Origin: Pelomyxa schiedti
Lineage: Eukaryota > Evosea > Pelobiontida > Pelomyxidae
Direction: 5' to 3'
Length of the DNA stretch: 38,891 nucleotides
Assembly (NCBI GenBank): GCA_020536535.1
Contig: JAHLWZ010000953.1
Span: 1-38,891, forward strand
Shown here piece after piece: positions 14,833 through 24,627 of this stretch. Each line of letters begins with the position of its first letter. Positions within the stretch are counted from its first letter, which is position 1. The notes under the pieces were generated by a model that worked only from the letters and a program-made list of their open reading frames with translations, was not told where the DNA came from and searched no databases. The position numbers were made by a program, and so were the translations under genes.

Positions 14833-16448
14833 ATGTCACAGCTCCACGCTCTTTCCAGCGTCCTTGTTTCTCCTCCCCCGTTCCCTCGACGCTTACCAAG
14901 TCGGAGCTCTAATTCTCCCATCATAGAGTAAGCCAGCCACGCCTGCACCGGCCCCTTCCGCGGCTGCGTTGGTCGAAATCCAGTCCGCGTTCATGCCGCC
15001 GGCTGCTATAATTAAAGCAATAGAGTCAATTGGTATCTACAAGGTTAGCATTTGCTGGGCCCTTTTCTCGTCCCTCATAATTGTGTTTCTTTCACACTCG
15101 AAATCTTTTGTTTTAGTCAAAAAAAAACTTTTTTTTTCTCACAATACTCAGGCAAGACAAAATTATCTGAGAATGTTCGTTCTGGCATTTATGGCTGGTG
15201 TATTCGTATCTATCGGTGGAATGACTAGTATCACCTTTGGTAAAGGCATGCCAAATTCTGATCCTGGTGCACAGAAATTCGCCTATGGGTAGGCATTACA
15301 TTCCACACCATTTGGTTCATATCAAAGATATAAATAAAGTGATATACCAAATTAAATTCGTAAAAAGGAGTGCTAACTTACAACTAGAGCAGTTTTCCCA
15401 GTTGGACTGCTCCTCGTCATTGGGTGTGGGTCTGAACTTATAACAGGCAATTTTGCGGCCATGATTCCCGGGTTTTACAATAGAAAGCTCAAGTGGTACG
15501 AGATATTGATTGCATGGTTCATTGTATATTGTGGAAATTTTGTGGGGAGCATTGCTATGGCCTATTTCTTGGCATATCAGACAGGTCTATTTATCAAGGA
15601 CCCCTGGCTGAGTGGTGTGCAGGGAATTGCAGAAGCAAAGGTTAGCATGCGGTTTGGGCAGACTTTTCTTAGTGCAATGGGCTGTAATTTCCTTGTGTGC
15701 CTTACAATCTTCATGGTTACCGCATCCAAGACTATGGTGTGCAAAGTGTTTGTGATCTGGTTCCCAATTATGGTACGTCATTCTAGAACGTCAACCCCTG
15801 TTATTTCTACCGCGCTGACACTAACTAGGCCTTCGCCACAATTGGCTTTGAGCATTGCGTTGCCAATATGTTTCTTATTCCATGCGGAATGCTTTATGGC
15901 GGCAATGTTTCCTTTGGCCAATTTATATCCTTGAACCAACATTCCCAACTCAATACATACTTGATAAATAACATTGATAATGTACTCTTCACACAACCCC
16001 CTTGTGTAAGACAGTTTCCTCCTTTACACACTCCCAAATAGGCAAGAACCTTGTTCCCGTCACCATGGGCAACGCCTTCTCGGCCATTTTCTTCGTGGCC
16101 ACGATCTACTGGTTCGTGTGGGGCATGAACCCCCGCACCCCCACGGGCCCCGCGGCCGTCGCGACCCCGGGGTCTCCCGCCACCCCCGCCGGCAAGGCCC
16201 CGGCCGGCGCGCCCGGCGGCGGCGGCCACAGCGACGACGAGGACGGCGTCGAGCTGGACGTCAGGCACCACCACCACCGCCACCACCACCACCACGCCAG
16301 CCCCCACAGCCCCCACGCCTCGCGCCTGCACCACCGCGAGCAGCCCCGCAGCCACAGCGGCCACCGCAGCCACAGCCACAGCCACAGCCGCTCCCGCGCT
16401 TCTTCCCAGTCTCGCTCGCGCTCTCCTTCTAGGTCACACAGCTCTTGA
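14833..16448 (+). CDS. formate/nitrite transporter (FNT) family channel with His/Ser/Arg-rich tail
   Basis: FNT proteins move formate, nitrite, lactate or similar monovalent anions across membranes. Family motifs are VFPVGLLLVIG followed by SELITGN, GNFVGS, GFEHCVANMFLIPCG with the central His, and NLVPVTMGN. About six membrane segments are visible. Six exons (14833-14859, 14927-15043, 15152-15288, 15388-15772, 15829-15924, 16032-16448) sum to 1,179 nt with exact closure (392 residues). The tiny first exon (MSQLHALSS) is a candidate. If it is wrong, the start is the ATG at 14993, which still precedes the conserved PPAAIIKAIESIG. The fifth intron appears to be AT-AC. The last exon turns sharply GC-rich and encodes a roughly 100-residue tail with a His-rich block and Ser-Arg/His-Ser dipeptides, unusual for the family. 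The substrate cannot be told from sequence. Confidence 0.9.
15925..16031 (+). other. candidate U12-type (AT-AC) intron in the FNT gene
   Basis: The intron would start ATATCCTT, an exact match to the U12 5' splice-site consensus, and end CACAC. It joins GGNVSFGQF to SQIGKNLVPVTMGN in frame, restoring the expected FNT block. I found no GT...AG pair that keeps this frame at a reasonable length. A TCCTTTAC element at 16020-16027 resembles the U12 branch site but sits closer to the 3' end than usual. Confidence 0.6.
16265..16302 (+). repeat. CAC/CAT-rich tract coding a histidine-rich block
   Basis: Repeated CAC codons in the last FNT exon encode eleven His residues broken only by an Arg. CAC/AGC-type repeats follow and encode Ser, His and Arg to the stop codon. 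Confidence 0.85.
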
Positions 16449-16670
16449 CGACCTTCTTTTCCCAGAAGGGAAATTTTAAACAAACTGCACCCCACTTCCA
16501 CACTTGCATTTTGGCATTTGGAATGCTACATTCCTTATAAAAATTATTTGTTTTTCCTTCTTTTAATACTGTTACAATTCAGTTTAGTTTAGTGTTGGTG
16601 GTGGGTGAGTGCTCTTTACAATCAGTCAGTAAGTAAGTGCGCGTGACCATGCTCAGCTGCATGTGGGTGA

Positions 16671-17886
16671 TTACATTTGGTGCATTTCCACAGCCACACC
16701 AGACTCTGGGGGAGGCCCACTGGGTTCCCCAACCTGGGGTGTTGTGTTGATTGGGGGAACCAAAGAGGGTGACGAGGGTGATGAGCATGGTTTGATGGGT
16801 ATTCCACTGATGTTGGCCCACTTTGTCAAAGTGTCCCAGTGAAAGGGTGTTAGGTAAACTAGTGACCGCTTGCTGATAAGAAGTTGCTCGGCCTCTTGCA
16901 ATGAGTGACATACACCACACTTGACCAAGGCTGCTGCTAGTACCATTGCACTCCGGCCGACTCCATAGCTGAGGACAATAATTTGAGTTGGTAAAAACGA
17001 ATGTGAAGAGCATTACCAACAGTGCACGAGCACTCCGTGGCCCGCCTCCCTTTGGCTTATGATCCAATCAATGGCAACATCCAGTTGTTGAAGCGAGGGT
17101 GCTGTGCCATCCCAAGTGGGAATACACATGAAGTTGTTCCAGGCGTGCATTTGAGGCAACTCACATGTCATGTCAAGGACACTGCAAAAAGGTGCTTGAA
17201 CAATTGTACCACCTGGAATGGTCTTGTGTTAATCCGACGAAGAGTAGGGAAAATAATGTACCACTTTTACTCACTAGAGGCGTTGGGCAATGCAAAACCG
17301 AGTCAAATCTTACGAAGGCAGGAAATCCCCCCAAGAAAAACCCCTCGTGTATTTCGGAGATAACAGGGAAAGAAGGACGTTTCACGATACGGAAGCTGCA
17401 CAATAAATTACATTAGAGCAAGACAAAGGTATATCGAGACATACAAGTGAATGTAACTAAAGTGAATAATCATCCAAGGCCACCAAAACACAACAGCCCA
17501 TACGGGCATGCTTCCATCCCCTCGTTTACTATGAATCACGTTAGGCCAAAAGAAAGGGTTAAAAAGGCAACATACCACATGATGCCAGGTTTCTTGAAGT
17601 GCATCCCAAAAAGAACGAAAAACCACACAACCGACCAGTGAGCAAGGATAACTGACACCAACATACGAGAATACGACGTATACGAAAAATAAATATACGA
17701 CACCACTCCTAAAAAAAATACATAAACAAACAAAGTACAACACCTTTCCCTTGTTTCTCTCCTACAAAGAAAAAACCAACAACAAACCACAAACAACAAA
17801 CAACAAACAACAGACGCACCAAATCCAATTGCACCAAGTGCCACACCGGGCTCATGCAAAAGTGCGTAAAACGGAACCTTCACCAT
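16671..17886 (-). CDS. membrane-anchored dual-specificity/PTP-like phosphatase
   Basis: The ATG at 17886 begins MVKVPFYALLHEPG. Two to three hydrophobic helices follow (ILAHWSVVWFFVLFGMHF and VWAVVFWWPWMIIHFF), then the phosphatase domain. The active site VHCCYGVGRSA fits HCX5R and is assembled across an intron near 17020. Upstream conserved sequence includes IPTWDGTAPS, containing the probable general-acid Asp, and QQLDVAIDWI. Downstream are a helical region and a Pro/Ser-rich tail ending near 16671. The arrangement of N-terminal membrane helices plus a cysteine phosphatase resembles YnbD-type membrane phosphatases, but I cannot assign a substrate; lipid or protein are both possible. Short introns (for example 49 nt with a CTAAC branch) were needed to join frames. 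The gene converges on the FNT gene. Confidence 0.75.
17791..17812. repeat. AAACAAC tandem repeat in an intron
   Basis: Three tandem AAACAAC units (GTTTGTT on the gene strand) lie in the first intron of the phosphatase gene. They form a T-rich stretch on the transcribed strand, probably splicing-neutral low complexity. Confidence 0.7.
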
Positions 17887-18172
17887 CACCGCTTGAACCA
17901 CTTTTTTTTCTTAATTACGAAATCTCTTAAATCAACTTGCGTAGAATTACCCCCACAAAGCCACTTTGAGAAACCAGGCACTTAACCGAACTCCCGGTTC
18001 TTGAGTTCTATGTAAGGGAACCACTCAACAGCGACTCCCCAGAGGGAAGGTTGTTGTGGTCACACCCCAAACCGCCCCCCCAAACTTCCACCAATCTGGC
18101 GCCCTCTTTCCCCTAACTTACATTTCGCCAATTATTCCATTCGTTGCCACACACACGCACCACCCTCACGTG

Positions 18173-20799
18173 ATGACGCGTCTCGCTTCCCTCGTCTTCA
18201 TATCCGCCGTGTGCTCCGCGGCGTACGCCCTCGCGCTCGCGCCGCCCGAGCCGCCCTCGCCCCTCGCGGCGCTGATGCGCGGCCGCAGCGGGACCTCGCC
18301 CGCGGCCCAGAAGTGCTGCTGGTGCGACAAGTACTACAACGCGACGGCCAATTCGCGCGAGCTTGTGTCGGTGTCGGGGTCGTGGTCTGGGCGGAGGCGG
18401 GGCGCCGGGGCCTCTACGGAGCTGTACGCTGCGCCTATGTTTGACCCTTACACTTTCGAATCTATGGGCGCTGTGTTGGCGAGGATGTTCATTCCTTCGC
18501 TGAAAAAGGTGGACTTCTCCCTGATGGCGCTATACGCCGGTAGTTCAATTGGACTTAGCTCTTGGCAGTGGGATCCTGCGTATCCACATAAGTAACCAAT
18601 GCACACCTCTCCCTCGTTTTGTTCTCTCTCTCTCTTTTTTTTTTTTATATAAATCTGACGGCAATGTATAGGTCTTTTGAGGTAGAGTTCAGCTTGGACA
18701 AACTTCCAATGGGAAAATCAGAACTGGAAATTCGTCTCATTGTGGACGGGGTGACTGTGTCAACAACTGACACATACCTCACTCGCCTCGTTCACACAGA
18801 TTACACTGTCAAGATAGACAACCGAGCAAAGTCTCTTATTGTTGACAGAATACCTTTCATCCCATTTGGCTTCTTCCACGAGTTCGATGTTACAAGTGAT
18901 GTAAGTTCCACTTTTCTTTTTTGGCTATGGTAAAACTTCTATTGCAGGGTCCAGACACCCCACAAGCTGCTGCCCTTGCAACAGTTACAAATGGGTTCAA
19001 TGTTTTCGCTGTATGGACATATATAAATGCTTCAATACCATCACAACGCAGCAGGCTCCTTGCATACCTGGATCAATGCTCCAAGATAAACGCGAAAGTA
19101 AGTGCATGCATCTTCAATAAAGTACCAACACACAAAAAAGGCACAAATTTTGTTGACTGGAATATCTGAACTCCCAGATTCTCCAACAAAATGGGCCCAA
19201 CTCTCGGATATTCTGTCTGCTGTTTCAACTCATCCAGCTTTGCTGTCGTACTTCCTAGCTGATGAACCAGATGGGTGGAATGACCCTTCATGGCCAGCAA
19301 TACTACAACAAACCTATGATTATTTAAAGGAAAATGATCCCTACCATCCAGTCATAATAAACTTGAACTGCATGCACACTGCTGCTACCTGGTCCCCTAT
19401 GGCAGATATATTGATGAGTGACCCGTAATAGCCCTATTATTTTGGTCTCGACTCACATCATTAGATACCCTATTGGACTTAATAATCCAGTGGGTTGTGA
19501 CGAGTGTGTGGGCTCCGTTGTTGATGTGGCCACTCGCTTTGATACTATGAATAAGGTAACATCAGTTCATTTCTTTGATTAATTAGCTGTAGGATTTATA
19601 TTACATGAAGCCACTGTGGTTCATTCCACAACTATTTGGTAACTCCGAACATTGGGATAGAGAACCCACTGGCCGCGAACAAGAAGCTATGACATATATA
19701 GCTCTCATTCATGGCGTTACTGGAAGTGTGCCTTTCCACCAGTGGTCATCGTCTAGTAATTTGTTGCACAGTTCAATCTTGGATTCACACTTCCGAGTTT
19801 CCTGTCTCTCACAATGCCTGGGACAGATGCTCCGAGCTCGCCATAGAAGTAGCAGAGCTGACCCCAGCAATAGATTCGCACCTAACAGCAGCGTCTGGCG
19901 TCTCTGCAGAGGGAATTCATTGGGCTGAATGGCAAGAAAGGTGCGCACCTTGAAAATATTCATTCAATTCACACATGCCAAGCAATGCAGAGTCGGCACT
20001 TGTGTTGGCAGTTAACCCTGGAAATACACCCACTTCCTTTGAAATTTGCGTCACAGGATTCGATTGGTATAATTACAACGGTTTGCCACCCATCATTTCT
20101 TCTTCTTGTATTCAAATTGAATAGCTACTGTGTTGTTTGAAAACTGGGTGATTACTTTACAATCAGGGTGCATTTCCGATACCCTTGCACCTCTTGGCAC
20201 CCGTGCCTATCTGCTTGAGATGACAGGCGTTCCCAAGGTTGAAGGCTCTGTGCTTAACCCAAGCTTCGAAGTCGCTCACTCAGCAGGATCACCTGACAGC
20301 TTCTACAAAGTTTCGCCTCAACTTACACTCAGTACCACATTCACTGATACCCGCGTAGCACATCATGGAGCTCATTCCCTGAGGTTAGTGAAGCCCTGCT
20401 ACCCCCCCTTTTTTTTCCCCCAAAACCCATAATAAAAAGGTTGGTCACAGATAATGTTGATGTACCCGCGAAAATGCACAGCATGAGTTTTGTAGTTCAA
20501 AACGATTCTCAGGTTTCAGTCTGGGGGTATGGTGAGAAGGACCTTCACTTCAGCCTCTGTGTTTCTTCAGCGTGTGAAACTTTCAGCATGATTCAACGAA
20601 CCGACTCCTGTGCGTTTTCATCTCCACCAAACAGAACCACAACACCCATAATAACTAACTAACTACTTTTCTCCCAGATGAATGGAACCAATACATAATG
20701 TCATCAGTTGTTACTGCCGGCACTTCTGTAACCGTGTACCTGACTCTGAATGACATTGGTGTTGCCTGGTTCGACCTCATCGAATTCAACAGTCTCTAA
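18173..20799 (+). CDS. secreted glycoside-hydrolase-like (TIM-barrel) protein with C-terminal beta domains
   Basis: The start is MTRLASLVFISAVCSAAYA, a clear signal peptide. After a Cys-containing GC-rich region and a beta-rich segment (FEVEFSLDKLPMG...), a barrel-like region runs from about 18840 to 19930: IPFIPFGFFHEFDV, NGFNVFAVWTYIN, LLSYFLADEPDGW, HPVIINLNC and DILMSDPYPIG. This order of strand-end motifs, with an acidic DEPD and a DPYP strand, is typical of clan GH-A glycoside hydrolases, so a catalytic Glu in ADEPDGW is likely. The C-terminal part (20140-20799) looks like a jelly-roll carbohydrate-binding domain. At least eight introns are needed, several under 60 nt. The exact GH family is not recognised, and the enzyme could be inactive. 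The stop is at 20797-20799. Confidence 0.7.
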
Positions 20800-21107
20800 A
20801 AACACCCGCACCCACTGCCCAATTTAAAAGAGTGTTCTGTTAGACTCTACGCAACCTATCGTGCTTTTTTCCCGGAATCCCTTTCAAAAAAAACAGGTAG
20901 TCCATACACAGGCACTGACGAACAATTTTTGTCTCGTGTGTGAGTGGAAAAATATGCATATTTTTCTTGCTTTTGTTACAAAGGTGCAAGGCACGGAAAC
21001 TAGTTGGCAGAATGACATTAATCACCGGGCGGTTTACACTGAAGAAAAAACAGATCAAGAATCCAAAATCAAAAACAAACCAAAAATAAAAAACCAACAA
21101 TAAGTTA
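20800..21107. other. intergenic region between the GH-like and cyclin genes
   Basis: AT-rich spacer between two plus-strand genes. It becomes purine/A-rich just before the cyclin ATG (21055-21105). Open frames here look accidental. No RNA gene or repeat is apparent. Confidence 0.35.
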
Positions 21108-22139
21108 ATGAGTCTGCTCACTGCGACACGCACGTACCACATCGAGAATGACAAAGTCGTAGTATCAGCAGCGAGATCGAACGCGAACGCAAATGTGGCA
21201 ACCAACGCGACGAACAACAACGAAACGGCGGTAACGGCAAAAAACGCCGCCAACACACTGCACGCCGGCGCGCAACGTAATAGCGACGCATCGACAACTG
21301 GAAATACGAAGTTTTCTAGTCTCATTTGTTGCTGTGGCTCGGACGAGGCTGTTTCACCATTTGAGGCGAAGCGAGGTGTACCGAAAATATCAGTCTTGGA
21401 TTATGTGTGTTAAAACTAACATTCTCGAATAGAGGTTTGTTAGTCTAATGGGTTGTAGATGCGACGCATTGCAAAATACTGTCCATGTGCTGCCCACGTA
21501 TTCATAGTTATGTGCATTTACATAGACCGAGTAACTAGAGTGCATGTAATGCTCACTCCAACGACAGTCCATCGTCTTATTTTAGCGGCATTTGTGGTTT
21601 GTTGTATTCTCCTTTTTACCCTCCTGATCATTACAAGATTTCAATGAAATTTTACTCTGACAAATACTACAAAAACTCATACAATGCCCGAGTTGGGGGT
21701 GTTGACCTTGAGGAGCTCAACTTTCTTGAGAGGAGTATGCTCTTCATGATGGACTTCAATCTGGTTTCTTATACTCCCGCTATGATTGCACTTAACCTTC
21801 GAACAGGTCATTACCCCCGAAGATTTTCAGCAGTACTCCGACATGATTCAGAGGTGTGAACCGTTCTTCAGATGTTATACCCCCGATTCTCGCTTCTCTT
21901 TAGCTCTTACTAGTCCAACCTCGGAGCTCATCCTGTCAAACTACACCCCCCTTCCAACAACCCCCCAGACCAGCATCCCTGAGTCAAGCTCATCACCCAC
22001 TTCAACAGCGTCGACGTCTTCCAACCCACCCGCGGTGCACCCTCAGCATCAGCCGACAACCGCGACAGGATCGCTAATATCGTTCTTGTCTTCAGTGCAA
22101 AGTACTTCCTGCCTTATCCCCTCTCATACTTTTTCCTAA
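21108..22139 (+). CDS. Pho80-like (P/U-type) cyclin
   Basis: Four exons (21108-21404, 21459-21596, 21638-21763, 21807-22139) with introns of 54, 41 and 43 nt sum to 894 nt and close exactly (297 residues). The cyclin box runs from about residue 93: ISVLDY, RRIAKYC, CIYIDRV, TVHRLILAAF, then MKFYSDKYYKNSYNARVGGV, LEELNFLERSMLFMMDFNL and TPEDFQQYSDMI. This is the Pho80/PCL/CYCU pattern; such cyclins bind Pho85/CDK5-type kinases and link nutrient status to the cell cycle. The first ~75 residues are Asn/Ala/Thr-rich and the tail is Ser/Thr/Pro-rich, both probably disordered. An AATAAA lies 142 nt after the stop. Confidence 0.92.
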
Positions 22140-22280
22140 CATTCCTTCCACACTGTAGAAATCCCTACTTGTGTCACACAACTGAGCCAAGTGGTAGCAA
22201 AAAAGCAAGAACAGGCTGCTGGTTTGTGTATTTCATTGTTCAATTCCTGACTGTAAATTCTCACCCTTACCTACTGTGGA

Positions 22281-22286
22281 AATAAA
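22281..22286 (+). promoter_or_regulatory. candidate polyadenylation signal for the cyclin gene
   Basis: AATAAA, followed at once by AATAAAA, lies 142 nt downstream of the cyclin stop in the convergent intergenic region. No experimental support; the match alone is weak evidence. Confidence 0.4.
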
Positions 22287-22351
22287 ATAAAATTTTGAAA
22301 GGCTTATTTACTTTTTTTTTGTTTTTCTCATCAATTGGTACAATGTATTTT

Positions 22352-24584
22352 TTAGAAGCCTAGGGACCACTTGGGCTTGAGGTTGGCGTCGTGGTAGCTG
22401 GTAAGCATTGCTAGAGCCACTTCTCTTGAGTCACTGAGGGAGTTATTTGTAAGGCCACTTTCCGCAAACAAAACTTTCTTGGCAGTGGTTTCATCTAAGC
22501 CAGGGTAGTTGGACTGGTAGCTATTTGGGAATATGAACATCTGTTTTGGGAGTTGTGGATAGAGGCATACGTTGCCCAGAACGAGGACCACCAGGGTGGA
22601 GTGGTCACTGAGGTGTAGACAAGCACTGTCTCGGGAGGCATGGGTGTAGTCCGTACTGTAGCTGGTAGAGTCGGTTCTGTGGGTCTGTGCGAGACATTTT
22701 TTGGTGTTACAACAAGACTGCCAAAGAAGTCTCCTAGTTTGGCTCGCGCTTGTTCAAGTTGAGAGGCAATTCCCTTGTAAGTGAGTGCATTTAGTGGAAT
22801 GGAATTTTTGAAATGTTGCTCACTTGCATAATAGTATCGTTCACAATGCCATTGGATGTGGCTTTATAAAACTAGAAGAAATCAGGGCACGAACTTGGCG
22901 GAAAATGTGTACCTGAAGGGTTACTCGTATGGGGAAATTTGGGTCTCGTTGAAGATGAAGACCTTTGAGTCCACTAAAGCTTCCTGTAGTGGATAAGTAA
23001 AGACTTGAAAACAAAAGAAATCATGCCTTCTTCAGTGCCCACTTTTACTATTGCATGGTCTACATCCGCGTTTGGCCGAGGGGGGGCTGCCATTCTGGCC
23101 TTGAAAGAAGCAGGTGGAGCTGACATTGCAGACATTGCAGACATTGCGGGCATTGCCGAAGTTACTGATGGCATTGATAGACAGTCACATTCATACATAG
23201 CCCCTCCAAAAGATTCCTCCATTGGAGAAGGCCAATGGTTAACACGTGGTGGTGGGGCCCTCCGTTGAAGAGGGACTTGAATAACAAGGATCATATTGTC
23301 TTGTTTCTCTGCTTGTGTCATCTCTCCAGTAGTTTGTACACCACGTTCAAGTCTGATAGTTGACAGTTACTGCACTTTCTTTTTTGGGGGCAGTTTATAC
23401 CTGTTATCCTCTAGGCGTTGGGCAACGAAACTACATTTCCTCCCGTTTTTGTTGAAAAAAAGTTTTTGTCCATAAACGCCACATTCATCCACGACCTACG
23501 AAAAGTCAATTTTCACGTTAATGATAACTCTGATTGACCTGAGCGGAGGTACCACTACTAGTGGCAACTATGGCGAGAACAGCTGGATTTCCAGGTGAAG
23601 ACTGGTGGTTGTATATAGAGACATTGAATGTACTCTCAGTGCCCTGCGTTGCATAAAAAGACCATTAAGGGGCTAGATAGACTCACTCTTGTGACAGGTA
23701 AAAAGCACGATTGTGCACTCATAACAACGTGGGAATCTCGTGGAGCTAATAGAGATCCCAGTCTAGTACTTTGCTCAGTAGGAGTAAGATACCCCGAAAT
23801 ATCAGATAGGTACTGCTTGAGAGTGACACCATAACTACGCGGTGTTACACATAACTTTTTTTGGGTAAAACTTTACGTGAAATCTCCCTGTTCATTTCCA
23901 ACTACAAGTGGAACTTTGTCAATAGGCACATCCCAAGTCAAATCTTGGAACTACAAGGAAAAATCAGATAGATTTGAAGGGTTACAGGGTACGTTGGGGT
24001 AACGAATGACAGGCATCAAAGTTTCAGAAACCAATAGGGTCATATCAGAAATGCATGGCCCTACAAGCAAGAGTTAATGATTGGTTAAAAAAAGGTGCAC
24101 TAAAGTAGTACCAAATGCCGAGTTCTTGAGTCGTGCATTATCTTCCCACATCACCTTCATTCCCAAGTCAATTTTGTGAAACAAGCGATCGAAAGACACA
24201 CATTTTCGATGACCAAGCCATAGTTGTCTGCCATAGACACTGATGGCTTGTCATCCAACATGAGAGCAACACGTCTCACTGTTTCTTCGAACTCCCTGTT
24301 GATGGCGTACATTCCAACCAGCCAATAGCTTTGTATGGGTTTTTTTTATTTTTTATTTTTCCTTGCTCTTTCCTTCTGATGGGTGTTATGTGAACAACTA
24401 ACCGCCGGGCGAACTTGTCAAAACCAATTGGTATTTCATTCTCGGGTGAGCAACGCTCAACCGAATTCAATTGGAACACTGCTGTGTTTAGGAAGGCACG
24501 TGGTAACTTAATTGTGGTGTAAAATGGTACTTAAGATTTTACACAGAGTTTTCTTTTTTTCTTGCATTTTTTTTTTTTTTTCAT
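22352..24584 (-). CDS. conserved-looking protein of unidentified family
   Basis: Many short exons translate to clearly protein-like sequence: FQLNSVERCSPENEIPIGFD, then GMYAINREFEETVRRVALML, ADNYGLVIEN, VMWEDNARLKNSAF, CISDMTLLVSETLMPVIRYP, a beta-rich region (TWDVPIDKVPLVVGNEQGDF and STFNVSIYNHQSSPGNPAVL), KQDNMILVIQVPLQRRAPPP, LHLQRDPNFPIRVTLQFYKA, and PPWWSSFWATYQSNYPG spliced to the C-terminus ending KPKWSLGF. Strand-rich composition suggests a beta-sandwich module followed by a helical tail. The C-terminal half reminds me of an uncharacterised family that also occurs in bacteria, but I cannot name it. The start is uncertain: an ATG at 24584 would give a poly-Lys N-terminus spliced by a 36-nt intron. 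These exons could instead continue the upstream RasGAP-LRR gene. Confidence 0.55.
23124..23160 (-). repeat. nine-base direct repeats coding Met-Ser-Ala triplets
   Basis: Three to four near-identical nonamers (GACATTGCA on the plus strand) encode repeated Met-Ser-Ala/Pro-Ala triplets in the unidentified protein. The unit equals three codons, so copy-number change would keep the frame. Confidence 0.65.
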
Positions 24585-24627
24585 TTGCAAAAATGGTACT
24601 ACAAGTGGGTGTTGGGGTATGAAAGTT

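Noticed and set aside
23124-23160. CRISPR-like or transposon direct repeats
   Set aside because: Units are nine bases, adjacent and in frame, with no spacers, so they are a codon-repeat expansion.
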